64,000 nucleotides of DNA from CAWCQC01 sp963819905 (GCA_963819905.1 CAWFXP010000001.1:1-64000); one strand, 5' to 3'; numbered from the stretch's first letter, positions 1 to 8,449 are shown. The notes: generated by a model from the sequence alone, not told the origin. Numbers and translations: made by a program.

Positions 1-300
1 CCATCACCCGTAAACCCGCATGGATACTCGCGTTGCGGGCACCGACGGGTTCGGCCTAGTCGGCGTCCGACGTCCAATCAACGGCCCTTCGTTCCGAAGT
101 CACGCTAATGACTAGAACCGTGACTCTATTCGCGATATTCCGCAGCGGGCAAACATAGTCGTGACTATTTCGGGACGAGAGCATCTTTGCTCGTCCCCAC
201 CGTTGGGTTGGCCCGCATGGCTGTTGTGCCCGCCAGGCGCTCGGAGGTGATCCTTTGCGCCGCGCCGACGTGTGGCAGTACGAGCAGCTTCGCGACAACG

Positions 301-333
301 GAGACCCCGCCCCCTTTAGGGAGGCGGGGTCTC
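301..333. terminator. Strong GC hairpin, probable terminator
   Basis: An 11-bp perfect stem (GAGACCCCGCC / GGCGGGGTCTC) closes a short loop. It lies about 55 bases past the stop of the minus-strand secreted-protein gene. No U-tract follows on either strand, which is common in GC-rich actinobacteria. The 1-300 stretch before it shows no convincing gene. Confidence 0.5.
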
Positions 334-386
334 CGACCCAAACCGAGGCTTGGCCGTTGGCCCGGTATGGAACCTCAACCTGACTC

Positions 387-854
387 TTACGGCTTGAACT
401 GAAGCTCGAGTCCGTCGAAGGTGGTCACCTGCGCTCCCATCAGGCCGTTCTTCGTCACGTACGCATCCGCGCCGTAGTAGGGCTCCGCGAGGAAGGGTGC
501 GTTGGCTACCCACTGAACATTGACAGTCTTCCCGACCGTCCACGACTTGACTTCGGTGAACTGGAGGCCATTGAGTCCCGCCGGATACGGCAGGCAGAAA
601 CCCTCGAAGAGAGCACGAACCTCCGTCCGTCCCTCACTGGTGACGCCTCTCGGAAGAAGGATCGCGACGGTCTCCGGGTACTGCGCCATCAGCCGATCTA
701 CGTCGCAGTCGTTGAGAGCATCGATGTGCTCCGCCACCACCGCCTCAGGCGATGGTTGGCGATCGAACGGTGGCGGGCCCTGACCTGCCGAGGCGACAAC
801 GGCAACGCCCGCAACCACGATGACGACAAGCGCCATGACGACGAGCTTCCGCAT
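387..854 (-). CDS. Secreted SnoaL-like (NTF2-fold) protein
   Basis: 155 residues. Residues 1-24 form a Sec signal peptide (basic MRK start, Val/Ala-rich core, cleavage near ASAGQ). The mature part matches the SnoaL/NTF2-like pattern of small alpha+beta barrels: helix EAVVAEHIDALNDCDVDRL, then alternating strands. The ATG at 854 was chosen because AGAAGGGGG lies just upstream; a longer reading frame to 914 would bury the signal peptide. The substrate is unknown: the fold serves enzymes and binding proteins alike. It is a single gene, probably ended by the hairpin at 301-333. Confidence 0.75.
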   Translation of the reverse strand: MRKLVVMALVVIVVAGVAVVASAGQGPPPFDRQPSPEAVVAEHIDALNDCDVDRLMAQYPETVAILLPRGVTSEGRTEVRALFEGFCLPYPAGLNGLQFTEVKSWTVGKTVNVQWVANAPFLAEPYYGADAYVTKNGLMGAQVTTFDGLELQFKP

Positions 855-941
855 CCGACAACCCCCTTCTGAATTCGTCTTACGGGATGTATGGCGCGGC
901 CCAACGGCCGCCATGCCGCAATCGTTACATAGCGACGCCCA

Positions 942-2015
942 TCATGCACGACAACGACGCCCCGAAGGAAGCCGGGTCCCTCGGGCGTCCAGGCGGTCGC
1001 GGATCGCGGCCTCGGAGTCGCGGGCGAGATGGCCGTAGGTTCGGTCGATCATCGCGATCGACGTCCCCATCACGCGGGCCAGCTCGAACGTCGACACGCC
1101 AGCTGCCAGCGCCTCGGTCGCGAACGTGTGGCGCAAGTGGTACGGGCCGCGCCGCACGATCCCGGCGGCCTCGAGCGCCGGGTACCACTCGCGGGTGCGC
1201 CAGGTGTCGAGGCCGATGTGCCCGCCCTCGGCGGCGGGGAACAGGAGGGGCGTGTCGAGCCTTGGGGGCAGCTTGTCGAGCGCGGCCAGCGCCCGCCCGG
1301 TGAGCGGCACCCGGCGGCGCGAGCGGGCCGTCTTCGGGAACGGTGTCAGAACACCGTCGGCGTAGCGGCGCTGGACGGTTACAGCCCGTCCTGCCCGGTC
1401 GACGTCGCGGCGCTCCAGGGCCGCCCACTCGTTCGTTCGCAGCCCCGTCTCGGCGTCGAAGACGACGAGAGGCCCGAAGGCGGGGCCAAGCTCGACGGCG
1501 ATGGCGTCGATCTCCTCGACGGTGAACGGCTGCAACTCCTCGGCCCGAGGCTGCGGGTTGCGACCGGCGTCGACGGCCGGGTTGCGAGCGATGTACCGCC
1601 AGCGCACGGCGGCGCCGAGCGCCTGCCGTAGCGCCCCGGTGAGCCGGTAGCGCGACGTCGGGGAGAGGCTGGCCCGCCACGCGGCGATGTCGCCGGTGGC
1701 GCCCTCGAGGTCGCGCAGCGGCCAGTCGCCGAAGCGTACGCGGGCCGGGTAGAGCCGCTCCTCCATCGTCTTGCGGGAACGGGCGGCGACGGTGGCACCC
1801 CAGCGGTCGAGGTACAGATCGCAGAAGGCGTCGAACATGATTCCCGGATCGGGTGCGCCCGACCTGAGCCGCAGCCTGACGTTCCCGTCGTACCACTCGC
1901 GGGCGGCGGTCTTCGTCGGGAACCCCGACCTTTGTGGGCGCTTGCCGTTCTCCCGCCAGCGGACGCCGTAGCCGTCGCGGGTCTTGAAGACGTAGCCACG
2001 GAGCTCAGGTGGCAT
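942..2015 (-). CDS. Tyrosine recombinase / integrase
   Basis: 357 residues. The N-terminus (about 10-50) resembles an arm-binding domain, the middle (65-155) a SAM-like core-binding domain, and the C-terminus (165-340) the catalytic domain. Visible catalytic residues are R193 (TGLRTNEW), K228 (PKTARS), R295 (PYHLRHTFAT) and Y327 (DRTYGHL). The usual box-II His is Tyr and the usual GHS is GTS, a variant seen in some actinobacterial integrases. The ATG at 2015 has a perfect GAGGAGG; the frame runs open to 2129 without a better start. It is the last gene of the integrative element and its start overlaps the end of the excisionase-like gene. Confidence 0.93.
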   Translation of the reverse strand: MPPELRGYVFKTRDGYGVRWRENGKRPQRSGFPTKTAAREWYDGNVRLRLRSGAPDPGIMFDAFCDLYLDRWGATVAARSRKTMEERLYPARVRFGDWPLRDLEGATGDIAAWRASLSPTSRYRLTGALRQALGAAVRWRYIARNPAVDAGRNPQPRAEELQPFTVEEIDAIAVELGPAFGPLVVFDAETGLRTNEWAALERRDVDRAGRAVTVQRRYADGVLTPFPKTARSRRRVPLTGRALAALDKLPPRLDTPLLFPAAEGGHIGLDTWRTREWYPALEAAGIVRRGPYHLRHTFATEALAAGVSTFELARVMGTSIAMIDRTYGHLARDSEAAIRDRLDARGTRLPSGRRCRA

Positions 2016-2367
2016 GAGGTTCCTCCTCGGTTGGCGCTGCCGTTGGCAGCGGGGCAGGTGACACCGACAGGTTACCGTTGCCTCGGCGGGTGGCGTCCGG
2101 GGCAGGTGACACTCCTCGGGTTGCGTCACCCGCTATTCCGCCACTGGTGATCCACGCGTCCATCGCCGCGGGCACGAAGCGGACAGCGCCGCTCGGCAGC
2201 TTCGACCACGTCCCCGGCGGCAGCTTGCCCGCGCGTCTCCAGCGCAGCAGCGTCTCCTTCGAGACGCCGAGTTGCTCGGCGAGTTCGCGCGCGGTGAGGA
2301 GCCTCTCGGTCAGCGGTGGCTCCTCACGGTCACCCGGAGGCCGACGCCTCGATCCCTGCCTTCCCAC
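2005..2367 (-). CDS. Excisionase-like HTH protein
   Basis: The MerR/AlpA-type HTH (TARELAEQLGVSKETLLRWRRAGKL, then a wing with W-S-K-L-P-S-G) is typical of excisionases paired with tyrosine integrases. The C-terminal third is Pro/Thr/Ala-rich and probably disordered. The start is uncertain. GTG at 2367 has no Shine-Dalgarno. A CTG at 2313 overlaps the stop of the upstream gene as CTGA and has GAGGAG six bases before it, matching the 4-base coupled overlaps elsewhere in this operon, so translation probably begins there. The end overlaps the integrase start by 11 bases. Confidence 0.8.
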   Translation of the reverse strand: MGRQGSRRRPPGDREEPPLTERLLTARELAEQLGVSKETLLRWRRAGKLPPGTWSKLPSGAVRFVPAAMDAWITSGGIAGDATRGVSPAPDATRRGNGNLSVSPAPLPTAAPTEEEPHAT

Positions 2368-2543
2368 GCCAGGTCGACGAGGCCGCGCCGCTCGAGTTGG
2401 CGTAGCGCCCGCCGTACCTGCCTCGTGTTCAGGTTGGCGAGCCGACCGATGCCTCGAACGTTGAGCCGGTCACCGTCTGAGCGCACACGGCCGAGCACGG
2501 CGAGGACACGCTCCTCGTGCGCTTGGGCGTCCTTCGTGTTCAT
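2310..2543 (-). CDS. Small winged-helix DNA-binding protein
   Basis: 77 residues. Helix, turn and helix are followed by a wing (VRGIGRLANLNTRQVRRALRQLERRGLV), as in MarR/replication-type winged helices. The ATG at 2543 follows GGGAGG and overlaps the previous stop as ATGA, so translation is coupled. Its place between the ATPase and excisionase genes suggests a regulator of the element, but that role is inferred. Confidence 0.7.
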   Translation of the reverse strand: MNTKDAQAHEERVLAVLGRVRSDGDRLNVRGIGRLANLNTRQVRRALRQLERRGLVDLAWEGRDRGVGLRVTVRSHR

Positions 2544-2740
2544 GTTGTTCCTCCCTCGGCCAGAGGTTCGTCGCGGAGCCGCGCGGCGAGCGTGAGGAGC
2601 GCCAGCCGGTCGGGGTTCGCGTCGATCCAGTCGGCCAGCCTGTCGAACTCGGACTCGTTGACGACCGCTGGGATCACCTTGGGGCTGCCCTCGACGGGCA
2701 ACACGATCAGCAACGCTGGGGCACCGGACGGGACGCTCAC
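2540..2740 (-). CDS. Small protein of the integrative element
   Basis: 66 residues with no recognised domain. There is a short hydrophobic strand (ALLIVLPV) and then an amphipathic helix rich in Asp, Leu and Arg. The GTG at 2740 overlaps the ATPase stop (GTGA) and the stop overlaps the next start (ATGA). Being coupled on both sides is the main evidence that it is real. Confidence 0.6.
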   Translation of the reverse strand: MSVPSGAPALLIVLPVEGSPKVIPAVVNESEFDRLADWIDANPDRLALLTLAARLRDEPLAEGGTT

Positions 2741-4077
2741 GCCTGCTCCTCGGCATCCCCGAACAGGTCGGCTGCGGGCGCCTCAACGCGGCTCCCAGGG
2801 GCGTTCCCGAAAAGTCGGATGCTCTTTATATGAGTGCTGAGTGTTTCGAACGACTTTTCGGGTATCGCATGGTTGAGCCGTTCGCTTGCCCAGGATTCGA
2901 GGTTCCAGCGGTCGGCTGAGCCTTGCTCGCCGCCGTGTCGCGAGACGAGTCCGTGCGCGTGAACGTCCTCGAGCGCCCTCCGGGCCGTGGTCGTCGGGTA
3001 GCCGATAGCCTCGGCGATCTCCTTGGTCGTCACCTGACCGGCCCTCCGGTTGAGAGCGCAGAGCGCGGCGAACCGGAGCGCCGGGATGCAATCGACTGCG
3101 ACCTGGGAGACGACCCGCCAAGCATCGTCGCGGTTGACGCCGATGGAGTCGAGTCCGGCGAGGAGCCGTTCGAGCATGATGATCAGCCGGGTCGGCGCTT
3201 CCGGGTCGGGGATCAGTTCGACTTCGCGGCTGTAGGAATCTCGCTCGACCGCCGAGCGGGCACGGACGACAAGCTCGACCGTCGCGACGAGTCTGCCCGT
3301 CTCCTCCTCGCTGAGCGGTCGCGGCTCGTCGAGCGCCCGGTCGAACAGGCTGACGACGGCGCCGGCGAGTTCGCCGCGCATCGTTTTCTCACGGCCTGCG
3401 TGGGAGAGCGCCCACCGTGCCTGTTCGCCGCTCGCCACGGTGGGGAGTCGAAGTAGGAGGAAACGTTCGCCCATCGCGGCCATGACGGCGTGGTGGCGGT
3501 CTATCGTCGGGGTGACGCCTGCGATCAGCCCGACCTTGCCTTCCCAGTGGAGTGTCTGGCCGCCGCCGGTTCCGACGTGGCGTGTCCATGAGCCGTCGTA
3601 CACCTCGCGTAGCGCGGCCAGCGCCTGGGCGCGGGCATCGCGGTGCATCGACAGGACTGACCCGAAGTCTTTGGCGACGATGATCCCGAACGGGCCGATA
3701 CGTCGGAGCAGGCCACCTCGAGCGTCGTCCTCACGTCCTTTCTTCGGCGTTCCGGACAGGAGCGCAGGCTCGGTGATCGTCGCGGCCGGATAGACGTCCG
3801 CGAGCCGCGTTACGGATTGCAGGAGTTCGGACTTGCCGCCACCAGGAGGGCCGACGATCAAGAGCCAGACGGGGTCGCCGTCGAGACGGTTAGCCGCGAC
3901 TGTTCCGAGGACGGCGAGGAGCGTCCGCGGGTCGGGAAGGTAGAGCCAGCGTTTGAACTCGCCGACGAGTTCGGCGAGGCGCTGTTCGCGCTCGGCGCGG
4001 GCGGGGCCGTCGGCTGGTGGCTTCCAGTCGCCGAGCGCGGCGTCCGACCAACGGTCGTCCATGCCGGTCTCGCTCAC
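2737..4077 (-). CDS. P-loop ATPase with C-terminal winged helix (element replication/partition type)
   Basis: 446 residues. The Walker A motif GPPGGGKS lies at 76-83, in the AAA/DnaB-like style of phage and plasmid ATPases. A conserved-looking block VAKDFGSVLS follows about 55 residues later. The C-terminus (about 345-380) has a winged-helix segment (TTKEIAEAIGYPTTTARRALEDV). This layout resembles the DUF3987-like ATPases found beside integrases in actinobacterial mobile elements. The GTG at 4077 was chosen because it overlaps the upstream stop as GTGA; the open frame to 4218 is ignored. An element-maintenance role is inferred from context. Confidence 0.85.
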   Translation of the reverse strand: MSETGMDDRWSDAALGDWKPPADGPARAEREQRLAELVGEFKRWLYLPDPRTLLAVLGTVAANRLDGDPVWLLIVGPPGGGKSELLQSVTRLADVYPAATITEPALLSGTPKKGREDDARGGLLRRIGPFGIIVAKDFGSVLSMHRDARAQALAALREVYDGSWTRHVGTGGGQTLHWEGKVGLIAGVTPTIDRHHAVMAAMGERFLLLRLPTVASGEQARWALSHAGREKTMRGELAGAVVSLFDRALDEPRPLSEEETGRLVATVELVVRARSAVERDSYSREVELIPDPEAPTRLIIMLERLLAGLDSIGVNRDDAWRVVSQVAVDCIPALRFAALCALNRRAGQVTTKEIAEAIGYPTTTARRALEDVHAHGLVSRHGGEQGSADRWNLESWASERLNHAIPEKSFETLSTHIKSIRLFGNAPGSRVEAPAADLFGDAEEQA

Positions 4078-4265
4078 CGTGACCCCCAGCGCCGGTCGAT
4101 CTGCGCGCGCGCAAGCTGCACGAGCTCGTCGCGCTCGGCGAGCCACCAGAAGAGCGAGTGGAGGATCTCGCGCAGCCGCCGGTTCTCTGCGTCGAGGCGG
4201 ACGGCCTCCTCGAACCACTCGGGGCCGGACAGGGCCGAGCGCCGTTCGCGGGCGCGGCGGTTCAC
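4074..4265 (-). CDS. Small helical protein of the integrative element
   Basis: 63 residues, almost all predicted helix with a heptad-like stretch (EEAVRLDAENRRLREILHSL), so possibly a short coiled coil. It starts at GTG 4265, overlapping the preceding small frame (GTGA), and its stop overlaps the ATPase start. The family is not recognised. A partner role for the ATPase would fit the tight coupling. Confidence 0.55.
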   Translation of the reverse strand: MNRRARERRSALSGPEWFEEAVRLDAENRRLREILHSLFWWLAERDELVQLARAQIDRRWGSR

Positions 4266-4483
4266 GCCGCCCGCTTTCGGGCGGCGGTTATCTCAGACGG
4301 GTCTGAGCCTGATGGGTCGGGGCCGCGGGCCTTCGCCGTACGCGACTGGACGCGTCTCGTCCGGCGGGCGCGGGCGACCCTGCGGATCAGGACGACCGGC
4401 ATCCGGGGCCGCGAGCGCACGGGCGGGGCGGGCCTCGGAGGGACGGGCAACCGGCCGGACACGCGGCGCGACGGCGTCGTCAC
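4262..4483 (-). CDS. Possible leading small basic protein of the element operon
   Basis: 73 residues, rich in Arg and Pro, no domain. The 4-base GTGA overlap with the next gene supports it. The GTG at 4483 has no clear Shine-Dalgarno and the composition is what a random GC-rich frame would give. It could be the start of the operon or only leader DNA. Confidence 0.3.
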   Translation of the reverse strand: MTTPSRRVSGRLPVPPRPAPPVRSRPRMPVVLIRRVARARRTRRVQSRTAKARGPDPSGSDPSEITAARKRAA

Positions 4484-4518
4484 GGTTTACGGCTTCAGTT
4501 CGGAGGGCGAGTGAGCGC

Positions 4519-4995
4519 CTACTCGTATGTGACCAGGCTGACGCTGTCGAACTTCAACACCGGCCCTTGCATGGCGCGGCCGCTCGGAAGCCTGGTCTCA
4601 TAGACGATCGGGACTACGGTCACCGTGACCTCGCGTGTTCCGGCCTCCCTTAGCCGGCGTACCGCCTCGGTGATGATGACCGTCTTGGCTGCCGGGGTGA
4701 GCGGGTGCGGGAGTCGCAGGTCGAACGGCAGTACAGGCTCGCTCGGGACGTTGCAGTGACCAACGTCGCCGAAACAGCCGCCGTGCCCGAAGATGTGGAA
4801 CGACCCGACATAGCCCGCCTCGTCTTCCCGGGGCGTTTCCGCGTTCGCGTCCGGGTTGTTGAGGAAGACGCGCGCCTGGTAGGAGGGCCCAGAGTGGTCG
4901 ACTCCGAAGAACTTCAGGTCAGCCCGGGTGAGCTCGCCCTCTCCCTCCGGGGTTGGAAGCGGAAGCGGTTCGCTCTGGTATGGCGTCTCGCTCAT
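4519..4995 (-). CDS. Tyrosinase-associated beta-rich protein
   Basis: 158 residues of mostly beta-strand character, with several short strands and a Gly/His/Cys loop (HIFGHGGCFGDVGHC). It resembles the beta-barrel domain fused to the C-terminus of plant polyphenol oxidases and hemocyanins; here it is a separate gene. The ATG at 4995 overlaps the tyrosinase stop as ATGA, so the two are co-translated. The inferred role is shielding or assembling the copper site. The His/Cys loop might donate copper, which would resemble bacterial caddie proteins. Confidence 0.65.
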   Translation of the reverse strand: MSETPYQSEPLPLPTPEGEGELTRADLKFFGVDHSGPSYQARVFLNNPDANAETPREDEAGYVGSFHIFGHGGCFGDVGHCNVPSEPVLPFDLRLPHPLTPAAKTVIITEAVRRLREAGTREVTVTVVPIVYETRLPSGRAMQGPVLKFDSVSLVTYE

Positions 4996-5795
4996 TGCTG
5001 AGGCCCGCCGACGTGGGTGGTTGCGGCAGCGTAGTCGTAGCCAAGCGCCTGCGTTGACAGCGTCTCTCCTACCGTGAGCGGAAAGGGAGGCAGCGCCTGG
5101 TTGAGGAAAGCGGCCGGCAGGGTCACGGCCGCGTGGCGCACCTGCCAGATCGCCCACAGGCGGTCGATCATCGCGTGATGAGACCAGAAGATGGGGTCAT
5201 ACGCCGCCCAGGCGATGATGCCCATCGTGCCGCCGACCCAGCCGTGGATGCCGTCGTGGACATCCTCGAGCTGTTCGCTGAAATCGCGGAAGTCGCCCAG
5301 GCTTAGGATCTGATCGATCAGCTGCGGCGTTGGCAGTTCGCCCGGGCTGCCCGGCTGGCGTGTCGTTCGCCGCGGCCTGCCCGCGATACGGGCGACGGGC
5401 GGAACCGGCGCCTGGAAGAGCGGGTTCGGCTGGCCACCGACCGTGCGTTGGGCGAAGGCTGTCGGGATCCCGCGTGTGCGCGAGGCAGGCGAGGTCCAGT
5501 TCCACCACGGCACCATCGCCTCGGGCACCTGGTCGCGCATCGCCCGCTCAAACACGTAGAGGTACGCTCGATGCCAGGGCAGAAACAGCGAGTAGCTCCC
5601 TGGCGGGTTGTGGTGTTGGCAGAACTGCAGCGGCAGCCCGTGGACACCGGCGTGGTACTGGTAGCCGCGGTTATCCGAGATCCCCATCAGCGCCTTATAA
5701 CCCTGGCGCAACCAGCGAAACTGACGCGTCGAGAGCTGCCCGACGTTCTTGCGATGGCGGATCGGCGGCGTCGCCCCTTGCGGCAACGGGGGCAT
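4992..5795 (-). CDS. Tyrosinase / polyphenol oxidase (type-3 copper)
   Basis: 267 residues, cytoplasmic (no signal peptide or Tat motif). The CuA ligands are H52, H61/62 and H75 within HGLP, FCQHH and LPWHRAYL. C59 before the His pair could form the Cys-His thioether of catechol oxidases. The CuB ligands are H180, H184 and the H206/H207 pair in DPIFWSHH. The family hydroxylates monophenols and oxidises o-diphenols to quinones, giving melanin. The ATG at 5795 has only a weak Shine-Dalgarno. It is first of a two-gene operon beside the integrative element and could be cargo of it. Confidence 0.9.
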   Translation of the reverse strand: MPPLPQGATPPIRHRKNVGQLSTRQFRWLRQGYKALMGISDNRGYQYHAGVHGLPLQFCQHHNPPGSYSLFLPWHRAYLYVFERAMRDQVPEAMVPWWNWTSPASRTRGIPTAFAQRTVGGQPNPLFQAPVPPVARIAGRPRRTTRQPGSPGELPTPQLIDQILSLGDFRDFSEQLEDVHDGIHGWVGGTMGIIAWAAYDPIFWSHHAMIDRLWAIWQVRHAAVTLPAAFLNQALPPFPLTVGETLSTQALGYDYAAATTHVGGPQQ

Positions 5796-5846
5796 GACGC
5801 ACTACGGTACAGAGCGCGAAAGCAAAGTCAATGCCCCAACCACGCC

Positions 5847-6294
5847 CACTCGCTCCGAAGTGCTCTCAGGCTCAGCCCCTTAACGGCACGACGTCAAGGA
5901 ACGCCACCAGATAAACAGCTGCCACACGGCCAGATGCTGAGGAGCGGGAACTCCTCGCCCGGACGCCAAAACCGTTCCCCAGCCTGTGCCGCAAGCAGGC
6001 CGCGGATACGAGCGGAGACGACAGCCGCAGTCGGGGGGCAAGCGCCGCCTCCCTCGAGGGGAGCGCCCACTGCGGCGCAGGCGCTCTCGGGGCCGCTACC
6101 CCTTCTGGTCGCCCGGCCAAACGCGGCAAGCAAACCCGCACGCGCAGGCAGCCCCGCCCCGCCGCCGGAGGCCCACCGACACGCACCGAGCGCGCTGAGT
6201 AGCCCCGAGTCGCGCTCGCGCCAGGGGGAACTGGGAGACGAGCGAAGGTCCTCGGGGCCCGGAGCCTCCCTTCCCAGGCGACGGACGACCTAAA
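5847..6294. repeat. ~450-bp structured repeat, copy 1
   Basis: About 85-90% identical, by eye, to 21085-21538 and in the same orientation. No reading frame is conserved between the copies, but several stems are: GCCGCAGT/ACTGCGGC, CTCCC/GGGAG, GCCTG/CAGGC, and an outer stem near the right end (CCCCGAG/CTCGGGG). That outer stem gains one C and one matching G in copy 2. A structured RNA or a folded mobile element are the main options. No gene is seen in 5796-6719. Confidence 0.8.
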
Positions 6295-6719
6295 CGACCA
6301 CGCCCCCGTACCGGCTCGCGCTAGTGGCCGTTCCGACCTTGCCCTAACCCGCCCCAGTAGCGCTGAGATGAGGCTGAGCCGTGAACCTTCCTTGAAGCTA
6401 GGCATCGGGTTAACAGAGCCCGAACAGAATGTTTGCCGGCACCGCACAGATTGTCGTGTCACCTTGCCGTTTATCGGGTATCCAGCGAGTGAGGTTTGAA
6501 GCGTCGAAGCGTCGCGCAGCTATCCCGGGCGAGCATCGGGCGAGTCCTTTTGTCACATAACGGTCGGAAGGATCCTCAGCCCCGAGGGCGTCCGACGCAA
6601 GACCGGGATCGAGAGAAGGGTCGCCCGTCCGGGCGGCCCTTGCTCACTCATTAGGGGCCGCCTATCCAAGCCGGGAGGAGTGTGAGGCGTTTGCCTCGCT
6701 CAACGGAGGGAGAGGCGAC

Positions 6720-6799
6720 ATGCCGATCTGGGCTTTTTTTTGACCATCGTCCTGATTGTCGTTCTACTTACGGGCGGTGTCGGCGTCTACCGGCGATAG
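6720..6799 (+). pseudogene. Frameshifted copy of the 26-aa membrane microprotein
   Basis: The 80-base stretch aligns with the 81-base gene at 48991-49071. It has the same GGAGGGAGAG ribosome site, a hydrophobic core LTIVLIVVLLTGGVGVYRR and a final TAG. The run after GGGC holds eight T instead of the nine needed, so the frame stops after seven codons. The downstream DNA also matches the start of the Pro-rich gene at 49086, with its ATG changed to ACG. A homopolymer sequencing error is possible for the T-run. Confidence 0.6.
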
Positions 6800-6973
6800 G
6801 CGCAGGCAACGGCGACTCGTCCGACCCCCGTGTGCTGGATGACGTCTACGGTCACCTCGACTTCGTGGGGACGGGTCCATGTGTAGGTCCGGGCGCACAC
6901 GACATCCCGAGCGGGGCCGGTCCCGGCGCATCCGGCCCCCGCTCGCGTTAAGACCTAGACTCGGCGGGATCGG

Positions 6974-7348
6974 CTAGAGGTTCGGTCGATCCCAGTCCCG
7001 GTAACCGGGACCGCCCGGCCCGTAATAGGAGCCGAGTTCACCTCTGTACGCCTCGTCCTCGTAGAGGTGCTCGTCGTACTCGGGGGCGTTCTTGATCTGG
7101 TCTTTGGTCCGGTTGACGTAGACCTTCTCTTGCTGCATGTCGACCCGCTCGATCACACCCGCCGGAAGCATGACCATCTTCCCGAAGATCCAAGGGCCCG
7201 TGTCCACGACGATGCGCCTCGAGCCAACGTCGGCCGACGCGCGGTCGATCTTGCCGATCGATCCGTCGATCGCTTCGACGCCGAACCCTTCCAAGGCGGC
7301 ACCGCCCCAGGTCTCGTCCCGGTATTCCCACACATCCACGATGGTCAT
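6974..7348 (-). CDS. PRC-barrel domain protein
   Basis: 124 residues. The PRC-barrel core lies at about 25-85 (EAIDGSIGKIDRASADVGSR, then a PWIFGKMVMLPAGVIERVD strand pattern), with a polar acidic tail ending in a Gly/Tyr-rich segment. The family occurs in photosynthetic reaction-centre H subunits and RimM, and as small stand-alone stress proteins in actinobacteria. The ATG at 7348 follows GGAAGGAGG. Two further PRC-barrel genes (10351 and 11410) lie within 5 kb, so the region carries a small stress cluster. Confidence 0.8.
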   Translation of the reverse strand: MTIVDVWEYRDETWGGAALEGFGVEAIDGSIGKIDRASADVGSRRIVVDTGPWIFGKMVMLPAGVIERVDMQQEKVYVNRTKDQIKNAPEYDEHLYEDEAYRGELGSYYGPGGPGYRDWDRPNL

Positions 7349-7651
7349 GGATCCTCCTTCCTTCGCGGTTTCGCTGAAGGCGTTTCCCCTGGCGACCCGA
7401 TGCCTAACCTGCGTGGCACGAGGGGGAGAGAACGATGGCGTGGGCGTTTGTGCAGACCGCCGACGCGGGCTCGCTCGATCGTGTGCGTCAGTGCCTGACT
7501 GAGCTCGGCGTCCACTCATCACCTGTCAGGTGCCGAAGGGCGAACAGGACAGCGACATCCTCCGTGCCGAGACGGTCTCCAGATTCTTCGCGTGTGGCGT
7601 GAGGAGTGCGCCTTCGGGGTAGTCGGTTGGTCAAGCGACGAAGGGAGAGCG

Positions 7652-8152
7652 ATGAGGAGGGGTGTCCTGCCGATCGTCAGTCTGGTCTTCGCGGCATTGG
7701 CTTTCGCGGCCTGCGGCGGGAGCGACACGTCAGCAGACGAGGTCCAGGCGACCGTGACCGAAGCCGTGGCGAGCGTGACCGAGAGCGCCGGCTCGGTCGC
7801 CGAGGATCTTTCGAACGGCGTCGACGTAGCGCTGCAGGAGCAGAATGGGTCCGGACAATCGGGAACCGCGACGCTGACCGTGAACGACGATGGTTCGCTG
7901 CACGTTGCCATCCAGCTTTCCGGAGGCTCGGCCGAGCCACAGCCTGCTCATATCCACGAGGGATCGTGCGCCGATCTCAATCCACAACCGGCGTTTCCTC
8001 TCACGAACGTCGTGGACGGGTCCTCGGAGACTGACGTGCAGCTCTCCCTGGATGAACTCGCGCTGGGGTCATACGCGATCAATGTCCACGAGTCCGAGGC
8101 GGAAGCGGATACGTACGTGGCCTGCGGAGATATCACGGACGTGAGCCCATGA
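7652..8152 (+). CDS. Lipoprotein with CHRD/Cu-Zn-SOD-like fold
   Basis: 166 residues. It has a lipoprotein signal (VFAALAFAACGG, Cys near 21), a short Ala/Val/Glu linker, and a beta-rich domain with the pattern of CHRD or superoxide-dismutase-like domains (LHVAIQLSGG, AHIHEGSC, NVHES). One HIH and one NVHE are present, but the full copper ligand set is not obvious, so enzyme activity is doubtful. The ATG at 7652 follows AGGGAG. A paralogue with the same plan lies at 22507-23061. Confidence 0.7.
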   Translation: MRRGVLPIVSLVFAALAFAACGGSDTSADEVQATVTEAVASVTESAGSVAEDLSNGVDVALQEQNGSGQSGTATLTVNDDGSLHVAIQLSGGSAEPQPAHIHEGSCADLNPQPAFPLTNVVDGSSETDVQLSLDELALGSYAINVHESEAEADTYVACGDITDVSP

Positions 8153-8230
8153 CGACGCAGCGGCCACTCGCCCCGACCCCCAGTCAAGTCGTGTCGCGGA
8201 CGGCCTGGGATTGATTAGGGAGGCTGTGAA

Positions 8231-8449
8231 ATGACGCAGAGGGAGAGTTTCAACGTGTGGCGCGACCACTACCTATCGGAAGGGATGGGGCCACGCGAAG
8301 CAGATCTCGAGGCAAGCAAGCGGATCGTGGAAGCCTGGAACCAGCAGAAGTTGCGCCCAACGCAGGGCTGGTTGAAACGCCCGGTGCCGGACAGCCGGGG
8401 GGACGAAACGAATGAGAGTGGAGTTCGGCGTGGGGGTTGGTACAGGTAG
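8231..8449 (+). CDS. Small hypothetical protein
   Basis: 72 residues. The first 45 are helical and well mixed (SFNVWRDHYLSEGMGPREADLEASKRI); the tail is polar. The ATG at 8231 is preceded by TTAGGGAGG at good spacing. No family recognised. It may be co-transcribed with the lipoprotein gene 80 bases upstream. Confidence 0.55.
   Translation: MTQRESFNVWRDHYLSEGMGPREADLEASKRIVEAWNQQKLRPTQGWLKRPVPDSRGDETNESGVRRGGWYR

Noticed and set aside
386..4500. TTACGGCTT near 386 and near 4488 as attachment sites of the integrative element
   Set aside because: Only nine bases, one inside a gene's stop region; too short to claim without an empty-site comparison.
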